Positions 1-13,675 of a stretch of 64,000 nt of DNA are shown piece by piece (positions within the stretch are counted from its first letter, which is position 1; every line of letters starts with the position of its first letter). Origin of the DNA: Formicarius rufipectus (lineage: Eukaryota; Chordata; Aves; Passeriformes; Formicariidae); assembly GCA_013399695.1 (NCBI GenBank), contig VXAU01000929.1, forward strand, positions 248,673-312,672. Reading direction: 5' to 3'. Made by a program: the position numbers and the translations under genes. Below the pieces are notes generated by a model. The model was not told where the DNA came from, made no database searches, and saw only the letters and a program-made list of their open reading frames with translations.

Positions 1-3000
1 ACCCTCCCTTTTGACAAATCAAATGATTAAACATATATTTTACTTCCAACCAGACTCTACACAACACTAAACTGCTGCCACCGAGTTGTAAGGGCTTTGC
101 TCTTCACTACACACACTTGGCTTTCTTAACCCCCCAAAAAAAAGTCTGTTCCCCCTCCCCTTCCTCGTGCTTTGCTGAGCACAGCTCTGACCTGACCCCA
201 AACCTGCTCCCTCCAGGGCAGCATCACCCCGTGCCCCCCAGCCCTGGACTGCTTGGGCTGCCAGAGCACTTGGATCCCAAATCCCTGGTGCTTTGGGAAG
301 TGTTCTGCAAATTCATTGTGCGTGTTTGGGCACAGCTTTTCAAGGGAGCTCACTATGATTGTGGAGATAAACTGCAGAGCCCCAAGAGCAAACCAAATGC
401 CACTTCCAAAGGAAAACAACGTGGCCCTCTGGGATGGAGCTCATGGGCTGGGGCTGGCAGGGCAGGCACTGAGCAGCCAGCACAAAAGCAACAGGAGGGT
501 GATGGTGCCACTCCTGCCCACCAAACAAAACAAGGAAATGTGTGCTTCCATCACACATAACCAAAGCCAACATCAAAACCAGCCTGAGTTTCTTCAAAAG
601 TTCTTTATGAAGACAGCAGTGGTGATAAGTTAGAGTAACTAAAAATCTGTATATTCTTCATAAGACAACCTGTGTGAGAAGGGAGTTCACGTGCACTAGA
701 CATTGTACATTGGCAGACTGTTTTGGTAGGCAGAGAATAAAAACACAGCTTCAGGCATCCGTCCTGAAAGACTTTTCCTTCCAGGGACAGAATAAATGAG
801 GGTGGGTGGGGCTAGCTGAAGAGAGCAGACAATTTAAGCATTCGAGTTCCCTGTACTCCCTACTTTTACTGGAAAGGAAAGTGATCACATTGTCCTTTTT
901 CTGCTTCCTCTCATTTCCAGAGGGTCCAGGCCTGCAGACCATTTCCACCTTACTCCTGGCAGGTAAAAGGCTGGCAGCCCAGCTGAGAGCAGAGCAGCAG
1001 AACTGCCCCCACAGCTGCCCAAGCCCCAGCAGAAGTGGGGAGGCTGCACCCCCCTGGGGTCCTGCAGGGGCTGGGGGATCCCAAATCCCACACAAGTCAG
1101 AAGAGGACATGGTTTGGATTGGGGAAGATTCCAGCTCACCTCAAGGATACACATAGGTAAATGCTAGAGGAAAGCCAAGGCAACGTGGGGGGGCGGGAAA
1201 GCACAGATGTTTTTAAAGTAGTAACAGAGGAATTTAAAATTCAGTAGTCTCAGATAATTTCCTTATCCCAGTCTGCTGAAAATCACCATGTTTCAAATCC
1301 TTTACTAATAGTTTTCTGGTTTGTTTCTAATACAGATTAGAATGTATTACTATAAAAAGCCACTAACTACAGCTTTGAAACTTAATACCCATAAATTTAT
1401 ATACATGCATCTGTAAGACAGAACAGGTTTCCCTCCTCCAAGTGAAACACACAGGTGTGACACTTCAAAAGGGTTTGCCTTTATTTACCAGACACATCAC
1501 ATTTGCGGTAGTGGCCCTGATTGCACTTCACGTGAGATGTGTTGTCCCTTTGTTGGCTGCTGACAAGCGTAAAGAGCCACTTTCACTGTAGATAATAATG
1601 GTTAATTTATCACACAGAGCAGTGCTGACCTCTGAGCGTCCCTGGCCCTCCATCACCTTCACACCTGCTCAAGCTAATTGTTAGAGCCAAGTGTAAATGA
1701 AAATCAACTGGGCTAATAATGAATGGAGGCCATTACTGCAGCAGCACATTGCTTTGCAAAGGTTTGTCAGGCCCCCGAGTCACAGCTCCCTGTTTTGTAA
1801 ACGAGGACAGGGCAAATTCTTCAAGCCAGGAAAGAAAACCAGGCACCACGGCAAAGCACCCACCTTCGCCACGGGGTTTATAGACCCTTAGCACGGCAAA
1901 CAATACACTGACATCAGGAAACACAAGCCCAGAATGCCAGCTCATAAAGAAACAGTAGTGTTTTTAAAATTCTGGAACAGGAGAAAGAATTCCCTGTTTA
2001 CACATATGTCAGGGTAGAGGTCTCCTCAGATTCATGGGTACTTGTGTAGTGACCAAGGAACAGGCAACCACAGGGGAAAATCCAGGCCAGAAGTCCCTCA
2101 TAAAGCACAGCAGAGACTCTCCCTGTACAGAGCACAAGCCAACCTACCACATCAGAAACCAAAACCTTGAGGAACATTACCTTGCTCAAACCAACACGTG
2201 AAACTACAAATAACTCCATGTTTTTTAGCAAATCCTACATTTCCATCTGTTTATCTTCTAACAATAAGGGCAGAATATAAAAGTATCACAAATACTCTTA
2301 TAAATAAAAAATAATTGTAAAATTTGGGGTAGGGTGTCTATCACCTCAAAACTGAGAAGACAGAGGGTATAAACAAAGATGTAAGAGCTACTAAATCCTC
2401 TGTAAGATTCCACCTCTATCAATGTTTTCTCACACAAAAAGAATTGTGAGGCCATCAGTGTGTTTTATGTGCCTCCTCCAACCACCCAGGAGGGAAAAAT
2501 GACAACAGTTACATTCAGAATTATGCAAGAGATAAATGGACAGCTTGGTAAAGATGAAAAGAAAAACCCAAACCAAATAAAATTCCACTTCCAGCTTCTC
2601 ATCCACATTCAGATTATTTTTCAAGCAAAAACTCAGGACCTACATAGAGTGACCTCTGTGGAAACCAGGTTGAAACACACCTGAACTGGGTCCTGCTGCC
2701 TTCAGTGATTTACTGGAAGAAAAGAAAACACCTGTCTTGCTCTAAGACTCTCATTGTTCCTCTACACAGCACCAGAATTTTGACTTTCACTCATTTAAAA
2801 GGAAAAGAGAACATGTATTTATATTGTCCATGATCTGGTGAAATAGTAGTTACCTAACTGAATGATTTGTATTGAAAGCAAATACACAGAAGTCCTTCCC
2901 ACAGAGTGTCATGAAAGTGAAGCATCTGATCAATTCAAAAGCATTTTCCTCTAAGAAGTTAATAAAAAGAATGAAAGCATGTATAATACTTTCTATCAGA

Positions 3001-6000
3001 TATACTGTATTAATAATCTACTAGATGCCTTCAATTAGTAAAATAAAGTGCTTTCTTGCATGGCTCTACAGGACAGAATCCAACATCTTTAAGAACACAT
3101 GGAGGAGCTGCAAAGAGTTGTTACTGACCGTCAGATTGCTTGTGGGAGGGCAAAGGGTAAAGGAAAATGGAAGTGAAGACTTGGAGGTGTGACACTTAGA
3201 TTTTGGACAGTACTTAGAAAGCCAGCCAGGTCAGTAGTGCTGCTGAAACTCCCTGCACACCTGCCTGGGAGAAAACTGTCTGTCTATACACATTTCACAG
3301 GCTCACCCTGCTGCCATGAATCTCCACATTCATTTAGCAAATTTGCTTGACTTCTGGTTTTACTGCCTGTTTTCTTTACTCTTGTTTTCACACCCTCATC
3401 AATAGGAAGCCAGTATAGAACTGTGCCAGGTGAGTGTGGCTTAGGATTGCACTGCAAGGAAAGGGTGAAAGAGGAAATCCATCCAGTCCAACCTGAACAC
3501 AGTCATGGTATGTATAGTCTGGACAGAGTTCATGGATCTCATCACACTGAACAACCTCTAAATGACACACAAAACAAAAGCCCAAACTGATGTTTCATTT
3601 TCCTTAATGGGAAAATGTTTTTCAGTATGTGCCAAGTCTTGCAAAAAAAAATAAAATCACTTAGCCTTTGTCATGGCCAGACTTGCTGTATGACACTTAG
3701 AACACTGTCACTGTACTAACCAGGGCTGGGTATTCCACTGCTGGGGGGACAAAACCTGATGTGACAGGAGGGGATGTGATGCAGGACTTGTGTGGAGCTG
3801 CACCCTCACCCCACAGTGTGTGTGTGTTTGTAAGTTCTGAGCAATCTTCAGCCCTTTCCAGGAGTACACTGAGAGACTAAAGAAATGTGAGTGGAACAAT
3901 TGCTGATTTCCAGTGAAGGTTCTTTGCCATTTCATATTAGCCCCATGTGAGAGAGATTTCAGAGCCTCCTTATCTGTTCCCCATGTTACAGAAAGAGGGA
4001 ATTATCCCTTATACAAAGTGACAACAGCCTGCTACCCAGGCTACTCTCAGTGTTCTCCACTTGTTCTTAGATACCCTATTCCTTTCCCACATTTACTGAC
4101 TGTAATATCTAATACATTTTCTATAATTCAGTTTGAATTCAGGGTTCTTTGCTCAGTTTTATCTGACAACTGAAAAAAAAGAAAAAAAGCTACAGAAGTG
4201 TTGAAAGAAGTGTTGAAAGTTGCCAACAAACTTTATTCTAAGCCAACGTAACTCCTCATCATCCTTGTGACCAGCCCCAAGGATTTTCCCCATGTGTGAA
4301 TAACACAATCAGGATGCAAAGCAAAGTCAGTTCTGTACAAGGAACAGACACACATATCCCTTTCCCATACGTAGGTCTCAAAGCATTTTCCAGAGTAAGA
4401 ACAGATCTTTATAAAAGAGCATTTAAGCAACTGTCTCATGGCAGACTTGACTGTCCTGGATAACTTTTGAGCCTATTTAGAGGTAAAGCCACGGACTCCA
4501 CCCAGTCTGCGAGCCACATGCTCCGCAATGAACTTCAGTTTGTCACCATTTCCCGTGTCATTGTCACACTGACTGATCGATGACACTCTTGGCTGGGGGT
4601 GGTGCACTTTCTCCCCTTCCCCTGCCACCCCCCAAGATCCATATCTTGCTATCTGAAAGGGTATCCTGATTCAAAAAGTGCTCAAGGTCATCTCCACATC
4701 CCCTCTCACCTCCCCCCCAGCTCAGTTGAAAAGCACAGTCTCTTCTCATCCTCTCCCTCCTCAGCTCGTACTCTGGCAGCGATGCTGAGCATGGAGGAGA
4801 ATTCCAAGCTCATCTATGGAAGTAGTTTTTCAGACATTTTCCCAGGAAGACACCCAGACCAGGTGAGGATCTGTGACCTGGGCAGAAAAACTCTTCTGCA
4901 GAAACATCCAGGGCAGTTCAAATACCATGGCAAGAATTCCAGCTGTCCATGACTTATGAAAGCAAAATAGATGTGCCACAGTGAAGGAATCTGATAGACC
5001 AAGTTTTGTGCTCATACTAGCAAACATTTTGTATTATATTCCAAGAGTAAGATCATTCTGAATATATAATCTGATTGTATTTTTAACTTTTATACCCATT
5101 AAAACTTCAAAGTATTTTATGAATAGAAAATTTATGCTTCATGTCCCATGAAGCTGTGCTAACCCTTTGGAGAACTAATCATCCCACTAAACAGAATTTT
5201 CCCTCTCAGTAATATTTAATACAGCAGAGAGCTTGACTGCGATAGCAAAAATATGGTTTAGTTTCCTAAAAGGAAAAATACTCAAAAAGTCCAGGCTTGA
5301 GCAGCTCTTTTTCTACACAATCAAAATAAAAAGAGAGAGAATAAAGCTTAGAGCAAGGTTCTGTTTAAATAGCATTGCATACTTTCCTATTAGTGAAAAA
5401 ATATATACTTTGAAGAGGGATGCAAAACAATCATTTAGATTATATATCCAGAGAGCGTGTGATTCATTAAGGGCCAGCCTGTTCAGCAAACCCAGTTAAG
5501 GAAAGCAGCCAGAACCAGTTGCTGCAATCAGGATGCTCCTTCCCATCTATTAGGCATACAACATTTAAGAAAATTTACAGGCAGCAACATTAACTAGTGT
5601 TCCCAGCCTTTACAATCCGTACAATGAACTCAGCCTTCAACAGACAGAATAATTATGCTAATAGAAGAAAAACTTTCCCCCAAAAAGGCAGCCAAATCTA
5701 AGAGACCTGTCAGTGCCAGTGTCATCAGTGGAGTGATAACTAGTAAAGAGCAGATATCAAAGGCTGTCTTTTTCTTCCCCTCCATGCTCTGTTCTGTTTG
5801 AGCCCATGGTGGTCACAGCTCCTTTAACAATATTTATAATGAAGGAACAACGTTGGAGATGTCAACCCTGATTATTCATAAAGGCTCCTCCTGCCCAGCT
5901 CTCCCCTTAGGCGAACTGTAAAAGTACCTGATTCCCAATTCTCAAACACAAAAGCGCACAGAGCTTGAAAGCTGAGCTGACTAATAAAGTTTGCATATCC

Positions 6001-9000
6001 CTAAGAACAAGAGCACACAATGAAGAAGAAAAGGAATGGCAAGATTAAACAAAAACAGTAAGCTTGGATGGGAAATAATAAAAATTTAAAGAGGCAAGAA
6101 CTTGGATACCCCTCACCCCTCCCATACTCCTGTTCATTTACATTTCAGCATGTCCTAAGAAGCAGCTGTTTTATCTCCTGACTGCTGCATCAAGGTATAA
6201 TATACACCACAAAACTTAAATCACATTTTGGATTGGAATGAGGAGAGGTTGTGAGCAATGTAACTTTTAGGTCACTGAATTTCAGCTCAGGAGGAATCCA
6301 GCACAAGGGGTAAGACTGACCCAGCAAACAACTCAGGTGCAGTAGTTCACTTTGGGCTTTTATTGGTATTTAAAACACATGTAAATATGAGAAATGCCTC
6401 CAAACAAACTGGAAACTGTGCTCACCATAGGACCATGAGCTGGATTTGGGACTGGGCTACCACAGATATTCCTACTCACGTGGGACTAAAAGAAAACCAG
6501 TCTGTCTTTGTCCCTCTGTTCTGCCTTGCTAAGAATGGCACTGGCTGCTGGAAAGAGTGGGGGTCACCTGCCAGGGACAGGCAGGAGGGAACACAGGAGG
6601 AGGGAATCCACTCCAGTCCGAGCAGCCAGCCAGCTGAGGGAGGCAGGGCTCTTCACTGGTCCTTTGCTGAGGCTGAGTAACCTACAGCAGGGCTCACATC
6701 CTGAGAGGCTGCCCAGCCAGGAGACACAGGAACCTCTTGAGCTACACCCTCCTGAGAAGCAGCACGAAGCTGTGAGACTGGATACAGTAAGAAAAATGCC
6801 ACATCTCAGGAAAGACACAGGGACAGGAATCCAAAAGTACAGACTCATCCAAGAGAGAAGACTCTGGGGTGAACTTTGTAAAGTGGAGGAGCTGACATGA
6901 GATCATGCCTGCAGAGCTCCCTGGGTGGTGTTTCCTCCCATGCCACAGTGGTCCCAGGGTTCAGAAGTCACAAGCTGCCCATGTGGGAACTGCTGACAGG
7001 CTCACCTGGTCTTCAGATCCACGGGGAGCAGCACATGGGCCATTGTGTCCCTTCAAAGTGAGTCCAGTGGAGACACATGTCCTGTCTCTATCTGCAGCTG
7101 AGAGCAAAGGGTACCTTCCATAAAAAATGACTGCCACCTCATTTCATAGACTGGAACAGGAATGGAGGATGGGAACAAACCGGATTAACAGAATAACACT
7201 TTCAAAAGACCTTCAAAAGTGTATTTAAAGTTCGAGCAAAATGGAAACAATGAAGCAGAAGGACAGACAATTAAGCAGTAACATTTCAAAACCACTGTTA
7301 TGGTGCAGATCCACTACTGTGACTTTTCTGTTTTTGAATCACACATGCACTAGACACCCCTTCAAACTGGCATGGTTAGTTCAGCATCCAGGGTAACCAG
7401 AATCCCACACAAAAGGTGACTGGGAAGTGTTTCCCCCAGGCACTGGGTTCCAGCTGCCCACTGAGCACAGGCTGTATGTGCAGAGAGCCCACAGCTGACC
7501 CAGGCACAGCACCCCAGACCTGGGGTTACCAACAAGCCCCTCACACCCTGCCAGGGCACCCTCTGAGCTGTACACACTGAAGGGGTGGCAGGGGCAACAT
7601 GAATTAAAACTTGCATAGACTCTGGACAGACCGAAAAGGACATTTTCATTAAGGAATTTGCATCATCCACAACACCTTTTGTGAACTGCAACAGTTTTGC
7701 TGGAACAACTGGAATAGTCCTTCTTACCAGAAGCAACCAAGGACTTGCTCTCTTAGTGTAACTGCAGATATTCTCCTTTTTTTGTGAAGTAATCTTCTAT
7801 GCTATGGAAGGAAACAGTCCAGGCCTATATTTGTTTGGTTTTGCCAACCCCTACATGTAACCCTTGTGCATCTTTTGTTGGAAGGAGAAAAAGCAGGTAG
7901 AATTTCAGACTCCCGCAGCCTAGGCCAGGTTTGCTGTTACTCTTCCAGCTCAAGTTATGCCACCTCAGAAGATGGGCAAGTCCAGCAGCTCTGCCTTTGC
8001 ACCAGCACTGTGCTGCTGTGATTCACTGCAAACCCCAGCAGGAGGAGGATCTGTGGGTGCTCTACCCACAGAGGGCACGTTCTCTATTGCATCTGTAAGG
8101 CAGCAAAAGGTCAAACAGAGCCTTCCTCCAAAACATGTTCATTTAATTCATAATTGTTTGCAAACTGTCATGAAAAACTGCTTTCTCTCTAATGTGTTGG
8201 AAAGACCTGTGCCTTTGAAATACTATAGGTACATAATTTCAGCCTTTCAAATTCTCTCTGTGCACTCCCCTACACACAGTGAAAGATAAGAAAAAGCATT
8301 GCATTTTCAATGAGTTACTTTTTCTATCACAACTGTTCTAATCTGATCTAAATAAGAGGTGGTTCCCAAGAACAACCTAAGCATTGAGAAGTCCATAGAG
8401 CTTAGAAACTGGTGAAACACCTCAATTATACATCTTCCAAATGAAAATATTTCTGCTCAAGGATCACAATGATCCACTTAAAAAATCCCAGCTGTATGTT
8501 TCCCACAGCTATTCCTGACTGACAAGGCTCTGCCCCAGGTGGTTCCTGCAGGAGTGATGGACCTGTCTGGCTAAATAAAGAGCTCTGTGCCATGGATGTG
8601 CTTACAATGCCACTGTCCTCCAGAAGAGTTCCCTTTGCTGAGTCTTGTTCACGTACCTTTGTCACCTGGGAACAGCAGAACGTGTTCATCTTGAGTGGCG
8701 CCCCGAGGACCTCAGGGTAAATTTAGGAGGAATGTGTTTAGCCCAGTGTTCACAACACGTATCTCACATCTCCAGCAAGAGGGCAGCTGAGGAACAATAC
8801 CTGGCTCAGCTCACTAGCCATAAGGCCATGGCTTTTTTACTAATTAGCATGATTTCAAAAATAATTGGCCTTCTTGACTAGGCCACAGTGCATCAAATGA
8901 AGTTGAGTGCTAAGAAAGCAGCACAGTAAACTCATTGCTGTTTACTCATTCCCTGCCAAATTCTTAAAAGAGGTCATTTAAAAGGTCAAGAATGACACTC

Positions 9001-12000
9001 CACTACATGAGAGCTTTAATCTGAACATATAAAAACAGATAGCACCTAATTATGAAACCAGAATTAATAGGGGGATGGTACAGAAGGAGAAGATAAGCAC
9101 AATACAGTGAGAGAGGAATAATTAACCAAAATAGTCCTGTACCTTGGAACAAGTCAGCCTTGTCTCTTACCCACTGTAGCACTTTGCACATAGATTTTAG
9201 AGCACACCTCACTAGCCATTCACCACACTCCTACCTGCAGCTGCTCACTGTTTGAAGCCTCTGTAACCCAGGCAGAAATAAGAATGTTAACCCCCCTCTT
9301 TTCACATTCTGGGGCACCCTGCTTTAGTGCAGTATGAACTCAGAGCTTGGCTTGAGTCTTTAGGGTCCCTCCACAGCTCACAGCAGACCTTGATGAAACC
9401 TTAGTCATGAGCTTTGAGTTTACAAATGAGCTTTTTAGAAGACTTTTGGTAGAAGTAAACATCTCACGCTTGCCTAAGCTTTTAAATACTAAGAAATAAT
9501 GAAACTTTTGGAAAAGAAGCTGCCTGAAAGTGATCCCTTACTCAAGGTTGTTTTTCTGTAGGAGACTCCACAAGCCCAACTTCCATTCACGAAACAAATT
9601 TAGAAATCTCTTGCTCTTTTGCAACTTTCCACCACTTTTTGCCAAGAGTGTCCTTAATAAGGCACTGTCCAGTGAAGGCAGGGGTTGCCTTTGGTGAGGA
9701 GGAGCCAGCTGCTTTTCCAGACAGTTTGTGTTTGATTAGATACCCATTCCTCCTGAAGGCCTTTTCAGTGTTAGATTCAAATCTATCCCAGCTGCCTGGT
9801 CTCCACTCTGACTTGAAGACACAAAAGATACTGCTGATATGCTCAAAAAGAGTTTACAGCTCACTAAAGGCACACGTTTCCAGTAGAAAAACAGACTTAG
9901 AGTAGCTCTATTAAAATGACTTTGTGCTAAATATTCCTGTAAAACAAATCTTGCTCAATCTCTTCCTTGGTACATCCTTCTCTGTAATAACTCTATGCCT
10001 TAGAGGAACGGGGCGTGGGGATGGGAGGAAGAATGGCACAAGCAAACTCCCTCACACCAGCAGCACCACCTGGGAAAGCCCTTCCCCTGAGCCCTCTGAG
10101 CTCCTTGCTGCAGCTGGCAGGAGTCACTGCCAGCCTTCAACACTCCAGCAAGGCTGGATGGAGATTCTATCACACTGGAATCTCCCATTCTACTCACAGA
10201 GCTGCACTTTGCTTCCTAGGCCATTTAATCAGACTCCCAGTAGCTGAGCTACAGAGCAAGGAACTCATGGCAAGCTTCAGTGGGGAAATGAAGTAAGTTT
10301 TTTAAATCATTAATTTCCTGGCCAGTCACTATTGGTAAACTTGGCTTTCCAGCATCTGCAGCAAAACATGCAGACATATGTGACTGGAAGAGCCAGCCCT
10401 CCATTTCCTAAACCACACATTCAATTTAGATTTAGTAAGACAGTAATTGCACATTAAGTACTCATTGATTACCTAAAATATATTTATTAAGAAATAACAG
10501 CTCTGTAACGCATCTCTTAGATACTCACATATCTATTACAAAGCTGTTAAACCGCAATAAATGTTTATCTAAAAAATTAACATTCGACTAACAGAAAGTA
10601 CACATCCCATTAAATCCAAGTGAAATACATGTTGATGACAATTAAAGCCCTGTCTGCTGGCCTCAGTTCTTCTGGGCAATGTCCCTGTGTCTGGAGTCAC
10701 AGCACCAAACCTTGGAGCAGCAAGCTTCTTCTTGAAAAGATGCAAGAATTTTTCAAGAGGAAATCTCCAGCCCTTCAAGAAATGCTTCTTAAGCCTCATT
10801 TGCTCGGTGAGAGAACCTGACCCTTCACAGCTCAGCCTGTGGGGCACAGGGGAGGACCCTTTCTAGCACAGTCCATCCCTCAGTGCAGACAGGTGCCCAG
10901 GCAGGTGCTTTCCAAAGGGTCTCAATGGCAGCTCGGGCTGGAGAAGGGATTTGTGCATCACGTCCTGATTGGCGCATCGATAGGATGCTGTGCTGAGCAG
11001 GTGCACACCAACGAGAGAAGCACAAAGGGGGGACACCCAGTGGAGTGAAGAACATTGTGGTCCCCAGGGATAAATCTTACAGAATTAAAAATAACACTGA
11101 AGCCATATGTGACGTGGATCAAAGCCGACAGACTTCTGGCAAAGAGCCGGTAGGAGCTGTGAAAGACATGAGTGCAAGGAAGAGACTGCAAATGGAGCGT
11201 GTGGGCCAGGGAGACAAGGTCTGCACGCAGACATGAAACACTGAGCCAACACTCACAAAATGGAAACTCCCCTCTCAACATTTTCTGTAAGCCCAGAGAA
11301 TTGCTCTTTAGATACAAAAGAACTGCTGGAATGAAACGAGGCCCGCTGTGTCCGGTGGGCGCTCCCTGGGAGCACATCTGAGGCACCTATGTAGGGCAGC
11401 ACAATGGAACTTCATTTCTGCTGCTCACAATTCATCAATTTTCTGGGTAAGTCCAAAACTCCTACAGACTCACTGGCTTCCTGCTGCAGCAATTAACTCA
11501 CTTTTCCTACTAAGTTATTAATTAGTTTTAAAAAGCCCTTGTTATTGAGCAACGCATATACATCATTAGCATCAGAGAACCCTTTCATTGCATTACTGTT
11601 TATTAAAACACAAACTCAGAAAAAGAAAATTGGAAAGAATGAAGGTTATAAAGCAAAAAACCCAGAGATGGGTCTGGAGCATAGGCATACTCAGTCATGG
11701 AAATTCTGTTTGAAGCTTCACCGTCTGTTTTATTATAGATTCCATAGGCAGCTTCTAATTTAGCGCAGCTGTTAACACTCCTGCTACATCAAAAATTCCC
11801 TCTGCTGAACTTTTGTAGAGGTTTTTGTGCCAGACAAGAACCAGACCTTTCCAATTTCACAGTTTCCTAATTACGGTATTGCAGCTCTCATTTGTACTGT
11901 AAACCTGATCAGATTAAAAAAGAAAAAAGAAAAAGAAAAAGAAGTGGTGATTTACAAGTGGTGATAGCCCCGGTTTTAGCAGCTCCTACATTCCCCTCGT

Positions 12001-13212
12001 GCTGCATTAAAGGTGAGCCATGGCTGTCAGCACCAGCTCAGCAAGTGGGTACCTGGCTGGGAAATGGGTGTTGCAGCACCTTCTGTGCCAAACCCCGGCA
12101 AAGCCTTGATCACCAACGGCGATTCAAAGAGCTGATACTCATCTCTTCGAACTACACGTTTAAAGAAAATTAAGACAAACAAATCCCCCAATTACCAACA
12201 AACGAAGGGTAAAAACCTACGAGAAGGATTAACCCAGAAATTGAACTTTCAAAGCTTTAGATAGCCAGCTAACTCTAAATGACTAACAAAGAGGTTGTGT
12301 TATTAAAACATGTCTGATAAACAAGGTTGATTTGTTTTTCTTATTATATGTTTACAGGAACCACCTTTTTTTCCAGCGTCGTCCACAGAAGTGTTTCCCT
12401 TTCTCTAACACATTGAGTTTATTGTAGGCATTACAATTCATACCTTTTTCCAGCAGAAGTGGTTCAGGGCCCCTCTGAAGCATTTGTTCTGCAAAGTGAC
12501 ATATTGTGACAAATCCAATGATAATGGGGAAATAAGGGAAGTCTGACAAAAATGTTTTACTCCTCATTTCCACTAATGAGAATAAAAACAATGAGAGATA
12601 CCTATCAAAAAATTGCAGTAAGCAATTTATTTGCTTGAAACACAGGCAGTGATCTTTCTTCCCCTACTCCCCTTTCTCTTACTTTGCTTAGAGCAGGCTT
12701 TTCATTTTTTTCTTCATTTTGCTTTATATTGTCAACCAAGAACAGAGTTCCTGAGGAGACAAACAGGGGGTAAAGAAGACAAATCTGTCTCCTTTGTGTG
12801 AGAGCTGTAGGCCAGAGTTATCAACTCCTCTGCTATTCAAGACAGATTTGCATATCCAAGGCCACCCGAGGCAGAGAAGGTATTTGGAGTCTGATTTTTT
12901 TTTCCACAAGAACACATCAGGGAGCTAAGTAAAATAAGGAAACTCCGAAAAAGATATAACTACTAAAAGAAAAACCCAAAAAAACAAACTCAAAACAAAA
13001 AATCCCAACCAATCCACCACAGAATTTTGTGGAGAGGGAAAAAAAAGACACTGTTCAGGAATTTCTTTCCTGATAAAAAGAAGACATTTTAGACATGATC
13101 TCCAAATAAAATTTTAAAAGAAACTTTATGGACAGCAACGTGGCGCAAGACCCTCAGATTGGCATCGTTGGTGCTTCCACCTGTATCCTGACATAGCAGC
13201 ACTTGCAACAAT
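1..13212. other. Gene-free unique sequence
   Basis: No gene, RNA or recognisable transposon was found. All open frames are short and lack known motifs. Stretches at about 1,491-1,800, 5,725-5,945 and 11,500-11,600 resemble non-coding regulatory sequence and are discussed as findings. A/C-rich simple sequence occurs at about 12,960-13,010. Confidence 0.7.
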
Positions 13213-13675
13213 GGGACAGGGATGAGCTGGTCCTGGAGGGGGGACAGGGATGAGCCAGTCCCAAATGGGGACAGGGATGAGCTGGTCCTGGAGGGGGGAC
13301 AGGGATGAGCCGGTCCTGGAGAAGGGACAGGGATGAGCTGGTCCCGGAGCGGGGACAGGGATGAGCCAGTCCCGAATGGGGACAGGGATGAGCTGGTCCT
13401 GGAGAAGGGACAGGGATGAGCCGATCTCGGGGAGGGGGACAGGGATGAGCCAGTCCCGAAATGAGCCGATCTCGGAGGGGACAGGGATGAGCCGGTCCCA
13501 AATGGGGACAGGGATGAGCTGGTCCTGGAAGGGGGACAGGGATGAGCTAGTCCTGGAGGAGGGACAGGGATGAGCTGGTCCTGGAGGAGGGACAGGGATG
13601 AGCTGGTCCCGGAGGGGTGGACAGGGATGAGCTGGTCCTGGAGCGGGGACAGGGATAAGCCGGTCCCAGAGGGGT
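13213..13675. repeat. Minisatellite, about 17 copies of a 27-29 base unit
   Basis: The unit starts ACAGGGATGAGC and continues with one of two main variants: TGGTCCTGGAG followed by a G run, or CCAGTCCCAAATGGGG and its relatives. Two copies near 13,455-13,480 are shortened. Reading frames stay open across it on both strands only because of the periodicity, so no protein is proposed. Confidence 0.95.

Noticed and set aside
3470..3520. Possible third CR1 remnant (ATCCAGTCCAACCT)
   Set aside because: Only a short phrase matches and the flanks do not continue the CR1 pattern.
13213..13675. Possible CRISPR-like array
   Set aside because: The repeats are contiguous with no unique spacers, and the host is a vertebrate. 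It is a minisatellite.
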